DNA of 64,000 bases, from assembly GCA_031769625.1 (NCBI GenBank), contig JAUIMM010000577.1:1178001-1242000 (forward strand). The letters are read 5' to 3'. Both the position numbers and the translations under genes were made by a program. Each line of letters begins with the position of its first letter. Position 1 is the stretch's first letter. Shown here piece by piece: positions 11,974 to 22,923 of the stretch. Below the pieces are notes generated by a model. It was not told the DNA's origin. It did no database searches and saw only the letters and a list, made by a program, of their open reading frames with translations. This stretch comes from Taudactylus pleione. Lineage: Eukaryota > Chordata > Amphibia > Anura > Myobatrachidae.

Positions 11974-12063
11974 TCACTGTAATCTTATTTCGGAGTATAC
12001 AATGTTCTCAGCTGGAGGCTGCCCCTGTGAACTCCCATTTTCATACAATGCTCCTGATGGAGG
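11974..12063 (-). CDS. CEACAM-like receptor, terminal coding exon with ITIM
   Basis: Read on the minus strand, a pyrimidine tract and acceptor (TTTTTTTCTTTTAG) lead into 29 codons and a TGA stop (11976-11974). The peptide begins PPSGALYENGSS and ends AENIVYSEIRLQ. IVYSEI fits the ITIM pattern (I/V/L/S-x-Y-x-x-I/L/V), the docking site for SH2-domain phosphatases such as SHP-1 and SHP-2. Its place a few residues from the C-terminus, ending in a basic residue and Gln, closely resembles the tail of mammalian CEACAM1-L. ALYENG supplies a third tyrosine. The exon starts in phase 0, matching the exon at 14769. No frame break is visible. Confidence 0.85.
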   Translation of the reverse strand, partial: PPSGALYENGSSQGQPPAENIVYSEIRLQ

Positions 12064-12644
12064 CTAAAAGAAAAAAATACATGGACAGGTTATTAAATGA
12101 GTAAATTGGTTTTAAAATATTATTCACTGTCTATAATGTACAGGCAGGATGTACTGACTGCCAATGTACATACAGAGATAGCAGCAACTGCATTCACCAC
12201 ATATGCAAATTAGGCAGTTGCCTAAAGGTAGCACTGTTCTGTGTAGTTACATTATATGCTTATATGATATTGTATATTTTTTATTCGGTTACAAGTATAA
12301 TTAATCTATTGAGCAGCATATAAATATTTTTTGTTAATTACATTTAATTATCTTTTTCTCATTTTCCCTTTTGCTACTTGATTGTTTTGCAATCACGTTA
12401 AATAATGGAGGAGCTCAGGTAGATATTGGACATAGGGGTACAAAGACGTAGCACGCACACTTACTAGTTGTGAACGTCACAAATACTTGTGATGTAAAGA
12501 TTGAAACTGAAATGCTTTTACTTATTATCCAGTGAATGTTTTAATATGAAAAATTTAGGAAGATAGGTTCACTTGCAATGCAATCTGGGAAAACTTACTG
12601 ATTCCCTAGTACTCTTAAAACAGGTAACTATGAGCAACCAACAC

Positions 12645-13165
12645 CCAAATTTATCAACGAGTGAAATTTTTGTTATCATTTGTTTCTAATCTTAAATAGT
12701 GCTCCAACCAATCAGCTCCTAACTGTAATTTTTGAAATACATGACAGTTAGGATTAGTAACGATATCATTATCGTTCAATAACATTCTGTGTGTAAGCAT
12801 GACATCGCTAACTATGAGCTCTCCCACGGATTGTTAATGATGTCTGCTGTCGCCCGAAAATGCAGGCCAACCTGATGATATCGTCAGGCCCTGCATGTTC
12901 GGGGACTGTGGCCGGTGACGTCACTGACTGATATTGTTAACGATATCATTCAGCGTGTATGCTCAATGTTGGGAACGACATTGAGCCCGGTAGATGAGGG
13001 GACAACACTGAATGATATCGCTCATAGAGCATATCGTTCCTTGTGTACCTGACTTAACTGTCATGTTACAGACTGTGTTTGAAAAATGACAGGTAGGAGC
13101 TGGTTGGTTGGTACTTTATCTCCGTCCACTTTATCTCCATCAAAAACGTAGTAAATAGACCATCT
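12645..13165. mobile_element. Harbinger-like MITE split by a nested 'AACGATATCATT' MITE
   Basis: The outer element belongs to the family ending in GGGGTCTATTTACTAAG (full copies at 25525-25703 and 45160-45325); its centre matches CAATCAGCTCCTAACTGTCA. Into it, at about 12750-13058, is set a second foldback repeat with AACGATATCATT and ATGATATCGCTCATAGAG. The order of insertion follows from the nesting. Confidence 0.65.
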
Positions 13166-13448
13166 CTCTCCAAGGCTTCATACATCTCCCACTATAGTCT
13201 TAATACAATCTACTGGGCTCTAAGTACTGTAACTAATGTACTTGAAGCCTCAGTTCTCTGCTGCCATATGTAATAAATAAGCTGTTATGTATATATTGAA
13301 ACGTTGCTCAAAGAGCAGAGGGACCGGAGGATGTAGGCACAGGGAGGGTAAATGGGGGCATCACAACAGGCTGTCCCATGACCACATTACCATATGGTGT
13401 CACATATATAATCCCTATCCGATCCTCTCTAGTAGAGTGTATATAGAG

Positions 13449-13826
13449 CTTGATTCAGATGTGGACGCAATACTGATATTTAATGCAGATTGAGCGATTG
13501 CACATAGGCATGTCGGGACTATTTAAACAGTGTTTTCTGGGCGTGCATAAATTAGGCTCTGCATCCTTGCTGGCAGCAGGAGAGCCCTCTGTGTGTCTGG
13601 AGACCCACTGTGTCTGCGACAGCTTAGGCCTACTCAGAAGGCTGATGGCCGCCTGATCTGTATCCCATGTATCTGGTTTTGTGCATGAGAGGTGGATGTG
13701 AGATGCTGTCAGTGGGCGTCAAGCGCTGGGCGGTTAGAGGCTCATTAGTATAATTTCGCAATTGTGATCCGTGAGAGATTGCAGCTGCGATGGCATTTGT
13801 GTCTATCTCTGGATCAAGCCCATAGC
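13449..13826. mobile_element. Foldback MITE of the TTGATTCAGA group
   Basis: The left end AGCTTGATTCAGATGTGGACG and the right end CTCTGGATCAAGCCC are inverted. Arms include AATTTCGCAATTGTGATCCG, shared with the element at 8765-9206. There is no coding content; the frame 13630-13968 minus runs across it. Confidence 0.6.
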
Positions 13827-13876
13827 TCTTGCCTATCCTGCATCTCCTGCCATGGGCTGTAGTAAAGCTGTACTGA

Positions 13877-14540
13877 GGGCCTGATTCAGAGTTGGGAATA
13901 GAGAGAGACATAGCACTTAACTGTGAACCTGGACAAACCATATTGCAATGCAAGGGGTGTAAATACATACATTTTTAACATGTGGGGTAAATACTGGCTG
14001 ATTTTGCATGTAGCCCACAAATACTGCACAGCTTTATTATTACTCTACACAGAGCCGGATTGAGGGCCACATGGGCCTGGAGCTGAAAATGACCAAGGGC
14101 CTTTTATGAGAAGCAGAGGAGGTGTGACCAGTGCTGTGTGGGTGTGGCCAGTGCCATGTAGGCGTGTACACCCCTATACTCTCAGCCCAACTGTCTCCCT
14201 AATATGTAAAAGAAAAAAAATGCTTAATTTTGTGAAATAAATAGAAATACAATTTTACTACTTATGATTTATGGCTGACCGTGTGGACAGCAGATGGCCA
14301 GTCAACATCATGTCATGACAATGGGCCTATTTATATGTGGAGGCCTGGAGCTGTAGCTCCATCTGCCCCATTGTTAATCTGGCCCTGACTCTACAGTTTA
14401 GAAATCAGTTTGGACACCTCCCTCCCAAATCTAAATCTCTCTGCACATTTTAAATCTGCCCCACCTGCAGTGCAGCATGGTTTCACCAAGATGATCAGTT
14501 GAGCGATATCTCTCTCTATTCCCAACTCTGAATCAGGCCC
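13877..14540. mobile_element. Foldback MITE GGGCCTGATTCAG (copy C), with nested repeat
   Basis: Near-perfect inverted termini, GGGCCTGATTCAGAGTTGGG and its inverse, each continue into a GAATAGAGAGAGA block. TGA flanks both ends (13874-13876, 14541-14543). A second repeat, from AGAGCCGGATTGAGGGCC (about 14048) to TTAATCTGGCCCTGACT (about 14393), sits inside; the same repeat occurs at about 45325-45607. Confidence 0.8.
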
Positions 14541-14768
14541 TGAGCCCTCTGCCTACAGCCGCCCCTCTCACAATGTAAAATGAACATATATACTGTATTC
14601 ATGCAGTTAAACCTGAACAGTGAAAATTACTATTTGTGCTACTCTGTTAAAAGCTGACTATGATGATAATAATAATAATATAACGATAGCTACCGTAACA
14701 TTACATAATATAACATTACCATTATATACTATTACAATGGCAAGTAAGTGTTAGGGAGGGGGCTTCAC

Positions 14769-14831
14769 CTGTTGTTTTCTTGGATCTTTGTTCTTGAATG
14801 CAATATCGGCATATTGTAGCTCTGGCTGTTC
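14769..14831 (-). CDS. CEACAM-like receptor, cytoplasmic exon with first ITIM
   Basis: On the minus strand an acceptor (TTTTATTACAG) opens a 63-bp exon that closes with CAACAG|GTGAAG. In phase 0 it encodes 21 residues beginning EQPELQYADIAFKNKD. LQYADI fits the ITIM consensus. Spliced to the exon at 11974-12063 (also phase 0), the two ITIM tyrosines would be 37 residues apart, somewhat more than in mammalian CEACAM1. It is too short to appear as a stand-alone frame. The transmembrane exon ends in phase 2, so at least one more exon must lie between 14.8 and 22.8 kb; I could not identify it. Confidence 0.8.
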
Positions 14832-15153
14832 CTGTAATAAAATATTAATACGGGTTAGAAAAAGTCTGATTTTTCCAGGTTGTCATTTGCTAACATATAA
14901 TGGTGGCAGTCTGCCCTTCTATACGTCTAGCTGTGCTTCTCCTTTTGTATAGCAGTATCACTAATACATGCTCCTACCCTGCCAATATGGTGCTGGTTAC
15001 TCTACATGTCCTCTAAGCTGATCAACTGCTCTGATGTAGCCACGGTCATCCCAAAGCGATGATTCAAACTATTTGAGTTGAAGCTGCTCTACTTAGCAAT
15101 GCTTAAAATCATTTGCTCAATTTCTAGGTATCTTTAGATGATAATGGCCTTAC

Positions 15154-15481
15154 TATGTGGAGTTTGTATATTCTCCCTATGATGGCGTGGGTTTCTTCTG
15201 GGTGCTCTGGTTTCCTTCCACAATCCAAATATATACTGATAGGTTCACTGGCTCTTGACAAAAAAAATAACCCTAGTGTGTAAGTGTGATAGGGAATATA
15301 ATATGTGATAATATGTGATAGGGGATATAATATGTGATAGGGAATATAATATGTGATAATATGTGATAGGGGATATAATATGTGATAAGGACTGATGTGA
15401 ATGGCCAAAAATTGTCTGTAAAGCACTGCGGAATATGTGTGCGCAATATAAATAATGTAATAATAATAATCTACACCACTG

Positions 15482-15522
<41 letters not shown>
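15154..15522 (+). mobile_element. L2/SINE 3' tail copy with internal tandem expansion
   Basis: It matches the tail of the SINE at 21038-21388: TTCTCCCTATGATGGCGTGG, then CTGATGTGAATGGCCAA, then AAGCACTGCGGAATATGTG, then a (TAA)n end. Between 15284 and 15385 the phrase 'GATAGGGAATATAATATGT' has been multiplied. The poly-Tyr and poly-Ile frames here come from the (TAA)n tract. Confidence 0.75.
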
Positions 15523-16414
15523 GTAAATTACAGTAATGTGATTACTAACCATAGCTGGAGAGCCACTATGACCTAAATGGAAAAAAAGTAAATTTCATTA
15601 TTAATTACATTATTTTATTTGTTACATTATCACTTCACATAAATGAGACCATAATCAACAGTAATGCAGTTTGTGAGTCTGCATTTGTTCTCAGCAAGTG
15701 GGACAGTAGGGGGATAAACCCTCAAATTAGAAATGTTCCACCTAAATTGGGTAGTTGGGAGGTATGAAACCCATAGAATCAAAACAGGCAGTGAAAGTTG
15801 CATCAGGTCAGCAGCATAAGGGGAAATGTAATGTACACTCACTCAGTTATGGAAAAATTCCAGGCACAAATATTGAAAAGCTGGGACGTCCCTTGGAAAA
15901 TAGGCGCTACCAAGTTATTAAAACACACTGGATCTAATGCTGCAGTCCAATTAACCTTCTGTGAGGGTTAAAAAGATAATATAGCCAATATGATACAAAG
16001 AACTGCGCAATGGAAACAGTTACTAAATTGTCACAGTATAAACCATGTTTATTTTACTTATAAAAAATTTATCATCCAGACAATACAATACAATGTATCA
16101 ATATGTAGCAAATATCACATTAGGCTTAAAAAGAGGAGAAAGATAATAATAATTAAAAAGTAAAGATAAAAAAAAAATAAAAAAATCTCACAAGATTTCA
16201 ATATATATGTCCCTTAATGGATAACTGTTGAAATAAAAAAAATTGGCACACCTCACAGTCTGATTCAGCTGTGCCAGTGTCCCAAAAAACAGATGATCAA
16301 TAAACGAGGCCTCCATTATATACGGGCTTGCGTGCTTGGGGATCTAAGGAAAATGAGGAGTCACAAATTGATTTAGCCAGGGTGCTGTGTACTACCTTGC
16401 GCAAGGAGTTAGTT

Positions 16415-16915
16415 TATGGGGGGTTAGGGTTGGGCACTAAGGAGAGGTTAGAGTTAAATTGTGAGGGGTAAAGGTTAGACTCTAGGGGAAGGTTAGTGTT
16501 AGATTATGGGGGGTTAGGGTTATGCACTAGGAGGAGAGTTAGGATTAGGCTACAGATGCAGGGAGGTTAGGGTTAGGTACTAGGGAGAGGTTACAGTTAG
16601 ATTATAGGGTGTTAGGGTTAGGCACTATGGAGAGGTTAGAGTTAAATTATTGGGGTTTAGGGTTAGGCTCTAGGGTAAGGTTAGAGTTAGATTAGGGGAC
16701 TAGGGTTAGATACAAGGAGGAGAGTTAGGGTTAGGCTACAGATGTAGGGAGGTTAGGGTTAGGCTCTAGGGGAAGGTTATAGTTAGATTATGGGAGGATT
16801 AGGGTTAGGCACTAGGAGGAGTGTAAGGGTTAAATTATGGGGGGTTAGAGTTAGGCACTAGGGAGAGGTTGGAATTAGATTATGGGAGTAAGGGTTAAAC
16901 ACTAGGGAAACCGTA
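16415..16915. repeat. Degenerate TTAGGG-like tandem array (unit about 45 bp)
   Basis: Units contain GGTTAGGGTTAGGCACTAGG, AGAGGTTAGAGTTAGATTAT and a GGGG run. TTAGGG appears many times but never as a clean hexamer array, so this is a minisatellite and not relic telomere. It shows strong G/C strand asymmetry. Confidence 0.75.
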
Positions 16916-17386
16916 CAAATGTGTGATCTGTAGATTGAGAAAGCTCACACCATTTGCATTAAACGTTATGAGCGTTGCTTCACTTTTTTGCATACCTGTA
17001 ACTTCCCTGTTCTGAGTTTGCGTAAGAACTTGTAGAGTACAGTACGTAAAAACCTAAATCATTATTTGCCAGCCTAGCCACACAAAGGCACTCAGCCGGT
17101 TTATTTTTATTTTGGCTTTGTAAGCCTAATGCAAATATTAAGAGCTGAGCGTGTAATAATGATGTCGTGTTTGCAGAATGGGAAGTTGCAGAATGGGAAC
17201 AGGCTTATAGGCAGTAGTACAGAGATGAGGGGCAGGGCACTATGTAAGCTACACAGGTTGGGCATGAGATGGCAGAGGTACAGGGCTGGCATTCTACTTT
17301 GCATAGCATTATTGGAACCTTAATTTGTATAGCTTAAGTTATACAGACTCCATTACAGCTGATCTATTTTAATTGATTGTATACAG

Positions 17387-17419
17387 ATGCAGTGGGAGCT
17401 AGCACCACGGAAATCTACA
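17387..17419 (+). other. Candidate short exon (weak)
   Basis: An acceptor (GATTGTATACAG) is followed by a 33-bp open stretch and the strong donor ACA|GTAAGTTC. With one preceding base it can read AVGASTTEIY, phase 1 at the donor. A second short candidate at 17767-17790 (TGTCTTGCAG acceptor, ACTG|GTGAGTC donor) is phase-compatible. Both are on the strand opposite the receptor. No protein family is recognised; chance is a real possibility. Confidence 0.2.
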
Positions 17420-17462
17420 GTAAGTTCAATGACATAGGTGGTGGTGTAGGTGATGGTGTAGG

Positions 17463-17583
17463 TTAGGGGTGGGCAATAAGCGTAAGAATCAAATCCCAGC
17501 ATGCCCTGCCACATTTTTGCTATTTAGCCATGCTAAAACTGTTGCAAGGCATGCTGGGATTTGCCACTTATTGTCCACCCCTG
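17463..17583. mobile_element. Short palindromic MITE
   Basis: Inverted arms AGGGGTGGGCAATAAGC and TTATTGTCCACCCCT enclose AAATCCCAGCATGCC and GGCATGCTGGGATTT. It is about 120 bp and non-coding. Small frames on both strands run through it. Confidence 0.75.
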
Positions 17584-19368
17584 GTATAGGTGGTGGTAGG
17601 GGATGGGTACGGGATAGATCAGTGAGATGGAACACATTTGATGAATGGTGTAAGAGCTGGGTAAGTAGGGTAGGTAAGGACACAGAGCAGGGATTGTGAA
17701 TAAGGATTAGGGAAGGAGGAGCTGGGAGTGGGGCTTGGGAACAACAATAGCTTATCTGTCTTGCAGATCAGGAAGGTCTGAGCTGGACTGGTGAGTCTAT
17801 TAATATAGGGGTATATCTGGGAGGGTGCATTGTGATTGGTGGCTGGATTTGGGGGACGTCTGTTTGCCCAAGAAAAGCTATGTGCTGTACTGTACATGAT
17901 TAGGGCATTCACTTTTGGGCTTTGCTTTTAGCATTTCGCTTACCTAAAGAAAACACTTTTCTTGAAAGCGGATGACAGAAACTAGATGTAAATCAGGAAG
18001 GAATCACCTCATACTAATTTCTATTGAACTTTCATCATTTACATCTATATTCCACTTCCTCATCTCATGGTCTGCACTTCCAAAATACCATTATCATAAC
18101 ACACTGAGTGAACATGAATCCTCTTCCCCTATAGGTTAGACACACAAACCTGTCTTCTCCACAGGACGGCACTGTGATCACAGACAAGGTTACACAATAC
18201 CACGTGTTCCTATGTTTGAGAAGCAGAACTCAGAGGCTGCTTTCTTATTCTTACTGTTTGTTAATGATATGCAGTAGTTTTGTCTTCCCATGAAATACAG
18301 GATAATTACATATATTTGGAATATAATAATATAGATGCATATAAATGGTGTTTGCATAATATGTTCTGCAGATGCTTATTAAAACACACAATTGTGAAGT
18401 CAGGCATACAGTATGTGGCTGGCTGTGGGGGTGGGGTGGGGGGTTTGAGGCATTACCAGAAGTCTTTAGGTAACTGCTTATGTTGTGGGAAGGAGATAGA
18501 AGCATTTCACTTTTTGCTACAGTATGTCGCAGCATAATGTAACAATGTATTTAATCATAAATACATGTATGCAACAATCTTTAATAAGTATATAATCACA
18601 CAGCATGAAGTAATGAAATGTCTATAAGCTAGAACATCCTTGAATCTTTGGAAACTTCTTTATATTTGTTAAAAGGTTCTAACGTCCAGACTGAATCAAT
18701 CCTAGTATAGCTATAATATTAAAAGCCCTTATTCTATAGTCACAGCAGAGCGTACTTGGAATAGATTACCAAAGGTGAAGATAACTTGACGCACACTTGT
18801 GGGATGTTGGGACTCAAGAAGAGTTTCCTGGTGTGGTAGCAGTCCTTCCAAGTAAACTGGAATGGGTAATAGTGTGATGTAAATCGCGTGACTCTTCCAT
18901 GACCCCAAGTTAGCAGGTGCAGTTCTCAGAAATGTTTGAGCAATAAGATAGCTATGTGGGCTTGTAACAAAATGTACAGTGGTTAGTAGTACTAACGCAT
19001 TTCACCACTATCAGCACCTTATCAAAAAGGTGGCCTCTGGTATTTACTCCTGGTGTTCATCTCTGGTGTTTAAATGGTGTTAAGTGCTCTAGAGTCTAGT
19101 ATTCTGGGTTTGCAACTTATATTTGGACTGAGTCAAAGCAGTGCAATTGTATATAACATAGGTTGTGATTCAGCATTGGACGGCATTGCAAAGCTGCACG
19201 CAGGCAGGCTTTGCAATTCCGTTCTTGCTAATATGGAAATGAAGCAGGAGGTGTATGACACCCCCTGCGGCATTTGTGATCGCAGCCCTGCAACTGAGGT
19301 TGCAAGCTGGGATCACCATTGTGACCATCGGCACCATGCTGTTGGCTAGCTGAGTAAACATCAGCTTA

Positions 19369-19901
19369 GTAGAAAAAGGAGGGGGATTTAACCCCCTATT
19401 GTACCTCAGCACACTGAATAATACCTGCAACAATATATGAAGACTATATGGTCATAGAAATTCAGAGATATTAGTTGCATGCATTTGCAAATACATGGGA
19501 GGCTGCTGGGCCACGTCACGGCTTCTCTGTTACCAGCAGTCCCTAACACTAAGAGGTTCACATCCGGGGCGCAGTGCACCCCAAAAAACGTCCAGCCCAG
19601 GACCCCCCCAGGGCATCACACGAAAATGGAAAAAGAGTGACAGTGCAGTATAAAGTATAGCTGTGTGTGAGTAATCATTAAGTGTGGAATGAGAGGTTAA
19701 AATATATGTGAAAAAATACATGAATAATAAACAAACATAAAAGGTGATGTGAAAAGCAACTATGTGTATTAAGTGGTGATGCCCTGAGGAGGCCCAGCCA
19801 GACCAGTCCCGGGGGCCCTACGCCCAAACGCTCACCCCAAATGTAAAATATACCAATTATAAGGCCTCATGATAAAGGCACATATATAATTTTGTCAAAT
19901 G
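19369..19901 (+). repeat. 533-bp direct duplication, left copy
   Basis: It begins TAGAAAAAGGAGGGGGATTT and ends CATATATAATTTTGTCAAAT. It matches 20120-20652 almost base for base; I saw one clear difference, a G/T in the first 20 bp. An identical 63-residue minus-strand frame appears in both copies and is not evidence of a gene. Confidence 0.9.
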
Positions 19902-20039
19902 TAAGGCCTCATGATAAAGGCACATACATAAATGCATCCAAATTGAGAGCCAGCTTACCTGGGAGTCACCCCTGGGAACTCCAACTAGCACTACTAGAAC
20001 CAGCATGCCCTACTAATGCTGGCTCCTTCATGCAACTCA

Positions 20040-20076
20040 TAACAAACAAACAAAAATGGCAGCTGCTCAATCAATC
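20040..20076. repeat. Inverted partner of 20659-20692
   Basis: AACAAAAATGGCAGCTGCTC here is matched by the inverse at 20659-20692 (GCAGCTGCCATTTTTGTTTG). It lies in the 218-bp spacer between the duplicated blocks, so spacer and right flank are related by inversion. Confidence 0.7.
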
Positions 20077-20119
20077 TAGCAGTACTAATCAGGTGCATGA
20101 AAGGGAGGGGTCATACCAA

Positions 20120-20652
20120 GTAGAAAAAGGAGGGTGATTTAACCCCCTATTGTACCTCAGCACACTGAATAATACCTGCAACAATATATGAAGACTATAT
20201 GGTCATAGAAATTCAGAGATATTAGTTGCATGCATTTGCAAATACATGGGAGGCTGCTGGGCCACGTCACGGCTTCTCTGTTACCAGCAGTCCCTAACAC
20301 TAAGAGGTTCACATCCGGGGCGCAGTGCACCCCAAAAAACGTCCAGCCCAGGACCCCCCCAGGGCATCACACGAAAATGGAAAAAGAGTGACAGTGCAGT
20401 ATAAAGTATAGCTGTGTGTGAGTAATCATTAAGTGTGGAATGAGAGGTTAAAATATATGTGAAAAAATACATGAATAATAAACAAACATAAAAGGTGATG
20501 TGAAAAGCAACTATGTGTATTAAGTGGTGATGCCCTGAGGAGGCCCAGCCAGACCAGTCCCGGGGGCCCTACGCCCAAACGCTCACCCCAAATGTAAAAT
20601 ATACCAATTATAAGGCCTCATGATAAAGGCACATATATAATTTTGTCAAATT
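20120..20652 (+). repeat. 533-bp direct duplication, right copy
   Basis: See 19369-19901; the offset is 751 bp. The near-identity implies a recent event. Neither copy begins TG or ends CA, so a pair of LTRs is unlikely. A local duplication of a repeat, or unequal exchange, is the simpler reading. Confidence 0.9.
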
Positions 20653-21037
20653 TTGTCAGATTGATTGGGCAGCTGCCATTTTTGTTTGTTAAACCTCAGC
20701 TTACTCAGGCTGGCAGGCATGCGAGGCCAGGAAGCTGCGTCCGTCAATGCAGTACCTGGCCTAGCCACTCCCGGAAAATGGGGTGGACACTACCCCTGTT
20801 TCCAGAAATGCCGGCCAACTTTGCCCCTGCACCACCCCTTAAATGCCATGGAGGGTCTGATTACGCAGGACCCATTCTGAAACAGCATACACTATTGTGC
20901 TTTCCTATATATATACATATATATATATATTTTTTTGTTTTGTTTTGTTTTTTGTTTACATTCTCATGATAGAATATAGCAGAAGACAAGAACACTGTTG
21001 GAATAATACACACTATATTCTGGAGATATATATATGT

Positions 21038-21388
21038 GTGGGGCAGCACAGACGGTGTAATGGTTAGCATTACTGCCTCACAGCACTGAGGTCGTGGGTT
21101 CAATTCCCACCATGGCCCTAACTGTGCGGAGCTTATATGTTCTCCCTGTACTTGCGTGGGTTTCCACCGGGTACTCTGGTTTCCTCCCACACTCCAAAAA
21201 TATACCGGTAGGTTAATTGGCTCCCAACAAAAATTAACCCTAGTATGTGTGTGTACAGTATGTGATAGGGAACATAGATTGTAAGCTCCACTGGGGCAGG
21301 GACTGATGTGAATGGCCAACTATTCTCTGTAAAGTGCTGCGGAATATGTGTGTGCCATATAAATAACTGGTAATAAATAAATAAATCA
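21038..21388 (+). mobile_element. tRNA-derived SINE with L2-type tail
   Basis: The head carries a tRNA-like Pol III promoter: a GTGTAATGGTTAGCATTACT region with an A-box-like element and GTGGGTTCAATTCCCACC with a B box (GGTTCAATTCC). The body holds TTCTCCCTGTACTTGCGTGG and TTTCCTCCCACACTCC. The tail, GTAAAGTGCTGCGGAATATG followed by (AATA)n, is of the L2/CR1 kind that lets LINE machinery move the element. It looks complete. The overlapping minus frames (20861-21581) are antisense readings. Confidence 0.8.
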
Positions 21389-22469
21389 ATATATACATAT
21401 ATAAGAATATATAAGATAAAGAAGATTTTATATGAAGGTAACATAGGGTGGTCGCCCTAGGTCTCCCACACACAGGGGGGCCACCGAGCATGGTTGGTCT
21501 GACCCTAAAATTGTCAAGAGCATGTGCCCAGCACCTGTTCCTGGCATGTGTGGTGAGGTCAATGGCTGGGGAGGCACACATGGAGATGGGTGCTGGGAGC
21601 CTGTCTCACCCCCTACTCACTGTAACTCTCCTCTAACTACACTAAGTATCAGTATCCATTGATTCTTCTACCTGCATCACTGTTTCTGCTGACTGAGCTG
21701 AGTGAGCTCCATTCTCTAAACACTGCAGTGCACTTCCTGGTCACATGACACATATTCAGAGGCATGCCACTATTAGCTCACTTTCTGTGCAGCTTACTGT
21801 CCATGGTTTGGCCCCGTCCCCAGCTCTTGAAGCAGTGTCTGACTGTACAGAAACGAGGCTATGCTGTTGCTGCTTCATCTCTTCTCACCCTGCAGTACCA
21901 GGGTTCTTTACAGAGATGGTGAGTATTAACTAAAAAATTATTACAGTAAACAAAGAATATGTTTATGTTATAAAGATCTTTCTATTATTCTAATAATTTT
22001 TATACCAACTCTCTGCCTCCCCTGCCTACCCTCACTGAACGTCCCTGGTTCCTGGACAGGGGCAAATGTGTTCTGCATGCACAGTACATACAGAGCAGGG
22101 TGGCTCCTGAGTCTCCTCATCAGCCTCATGAGACATGTCACATCTGTGACACTGATGATGGGACTCGGGAGATGCTTTGAGCTGTATGTATTGTGCATGC
22201 AGAGCACAGAACTGGAAATATTCAAGTGGAGCCTGGCCATGCCATGGGAAGTGAGTACTCAGGGGCACTGGGGGGGTGTGGGGTGGCACTGTGTAGTAAA
22301 AAGGGGGCACTGTGGGGCAGGGTTATGGGAATAGTAGCAGTGGGGTGTCAATTTTATTGGTGGGGCTCCTACAACTTAGTTACCCAGGAGCTACCACAAG
22401 CCTTAATCCAGCCCTAAACCTTGAAAAAAAAGATCTATTTGTTAACTATGACAATGAAAGGTGATAAAC

Positions 22470-22656
22470 CAGAGGTTCCCAAATGCAGTGCTCAAGGCTC
22501 CCCAACTGTTCAGGTTTTAGAGATATCCATGGTTGAGCACAGGTGGTTAAATCAAAGTGACTGAGGTACTAATAAAGTCACCTGTGCTCAGCCATGGATA
22601 GCTCTAAAAATCTGAACTGTTGAGGAGCGTTGAGGACCGCTTTTTGGGAACTTCTG
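22470..22656. mobile_element. hAT-type MITE, copy 2
   Basis: The ends are CAGAGGTTCCCAAATGC and TTTTTGGGAACTTCTG. It is flanked by TGATAAAC (22462-22469) and TGATAGAG (22657-22664), an 8-bp target duplication with two changes. It lies 150 bp downstream of the receptor's transmembrane exon. Confidence 0.85.
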
Positions 22657-22805
22657 TGATAGAGTGAACAATGAGATACAGTACAATGAAGAACAACATA
22701 GAGGAGGAACAAACAACAATAATTCTGCAAGAGCTACAAGGACCTAGGTTATCTACTCCAGCTGACTATTAGGAATTGAGATGTTGTTGTATGTTAGTTA
22801 CTTAC

Positions 22806-22923
22806 TTTTTGCGCCGTTTACGTACAATGAACAGATAATATAACGCAGCAACAAGAGCCATAACTAACAGAACTGCAACCAGAATTCCTATGATAAGTCC
22901 TACATTTGTGCCAGGTGGGAATT
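22806..22923 (-). CDS. CEACAM-like receptor, transmembrane exon
   Basis: On the minus strand the acceptor TTTTTTTTTACAG precedes 118 bp ending at AAA|GTAAGT. The exon starts after the first base of a codon and ends with two bases of the next (phase 1 to 2). It encodes a short juxtamembrane FPPGTN, a hydrophobic span (VGLIIGILVAVLLVMALVAA, then LYYLFIV) and a basic stop-transfer cluster, RKRRK. This is a type I single-pass anchor. The phase-1 start matches the phase-1 end of the V-set exon at 46052, so direct splicing of V domain to membrane anchor is possible. I saw no extra Ig exon in the 23-kb interval, but I cannot exclude one. Confidence 0.85.

Noticed and set aside
15549..15571. Possible missing cytoplasmic exon (acceptor TTTTTTTCCATTTAG, donor ATG|GTTAGT, minus strand)
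   Set aside because: In the phase demanded by the transmembrane exon it meets TAG at once, and its length is not 3n+1.
16415..16915. Relic telomere
   Set aside because: No uninterrupted TTAGGG hexamers in tandem; the period is about 45 bp.
19369..20652. Paired LTRs of a small retrotransposon
   Set aside because: The 533-bp copies do not begin TG or end CA, there is no primer-binding site, and I found no flanking duplication.
21048..21116. Functional tRNA gene
   Set aside because: A- and B-box-like sequences are present, but the body continues into a SINE with an L2-type tail; there is no cloverleaf consistent with a tRNA.
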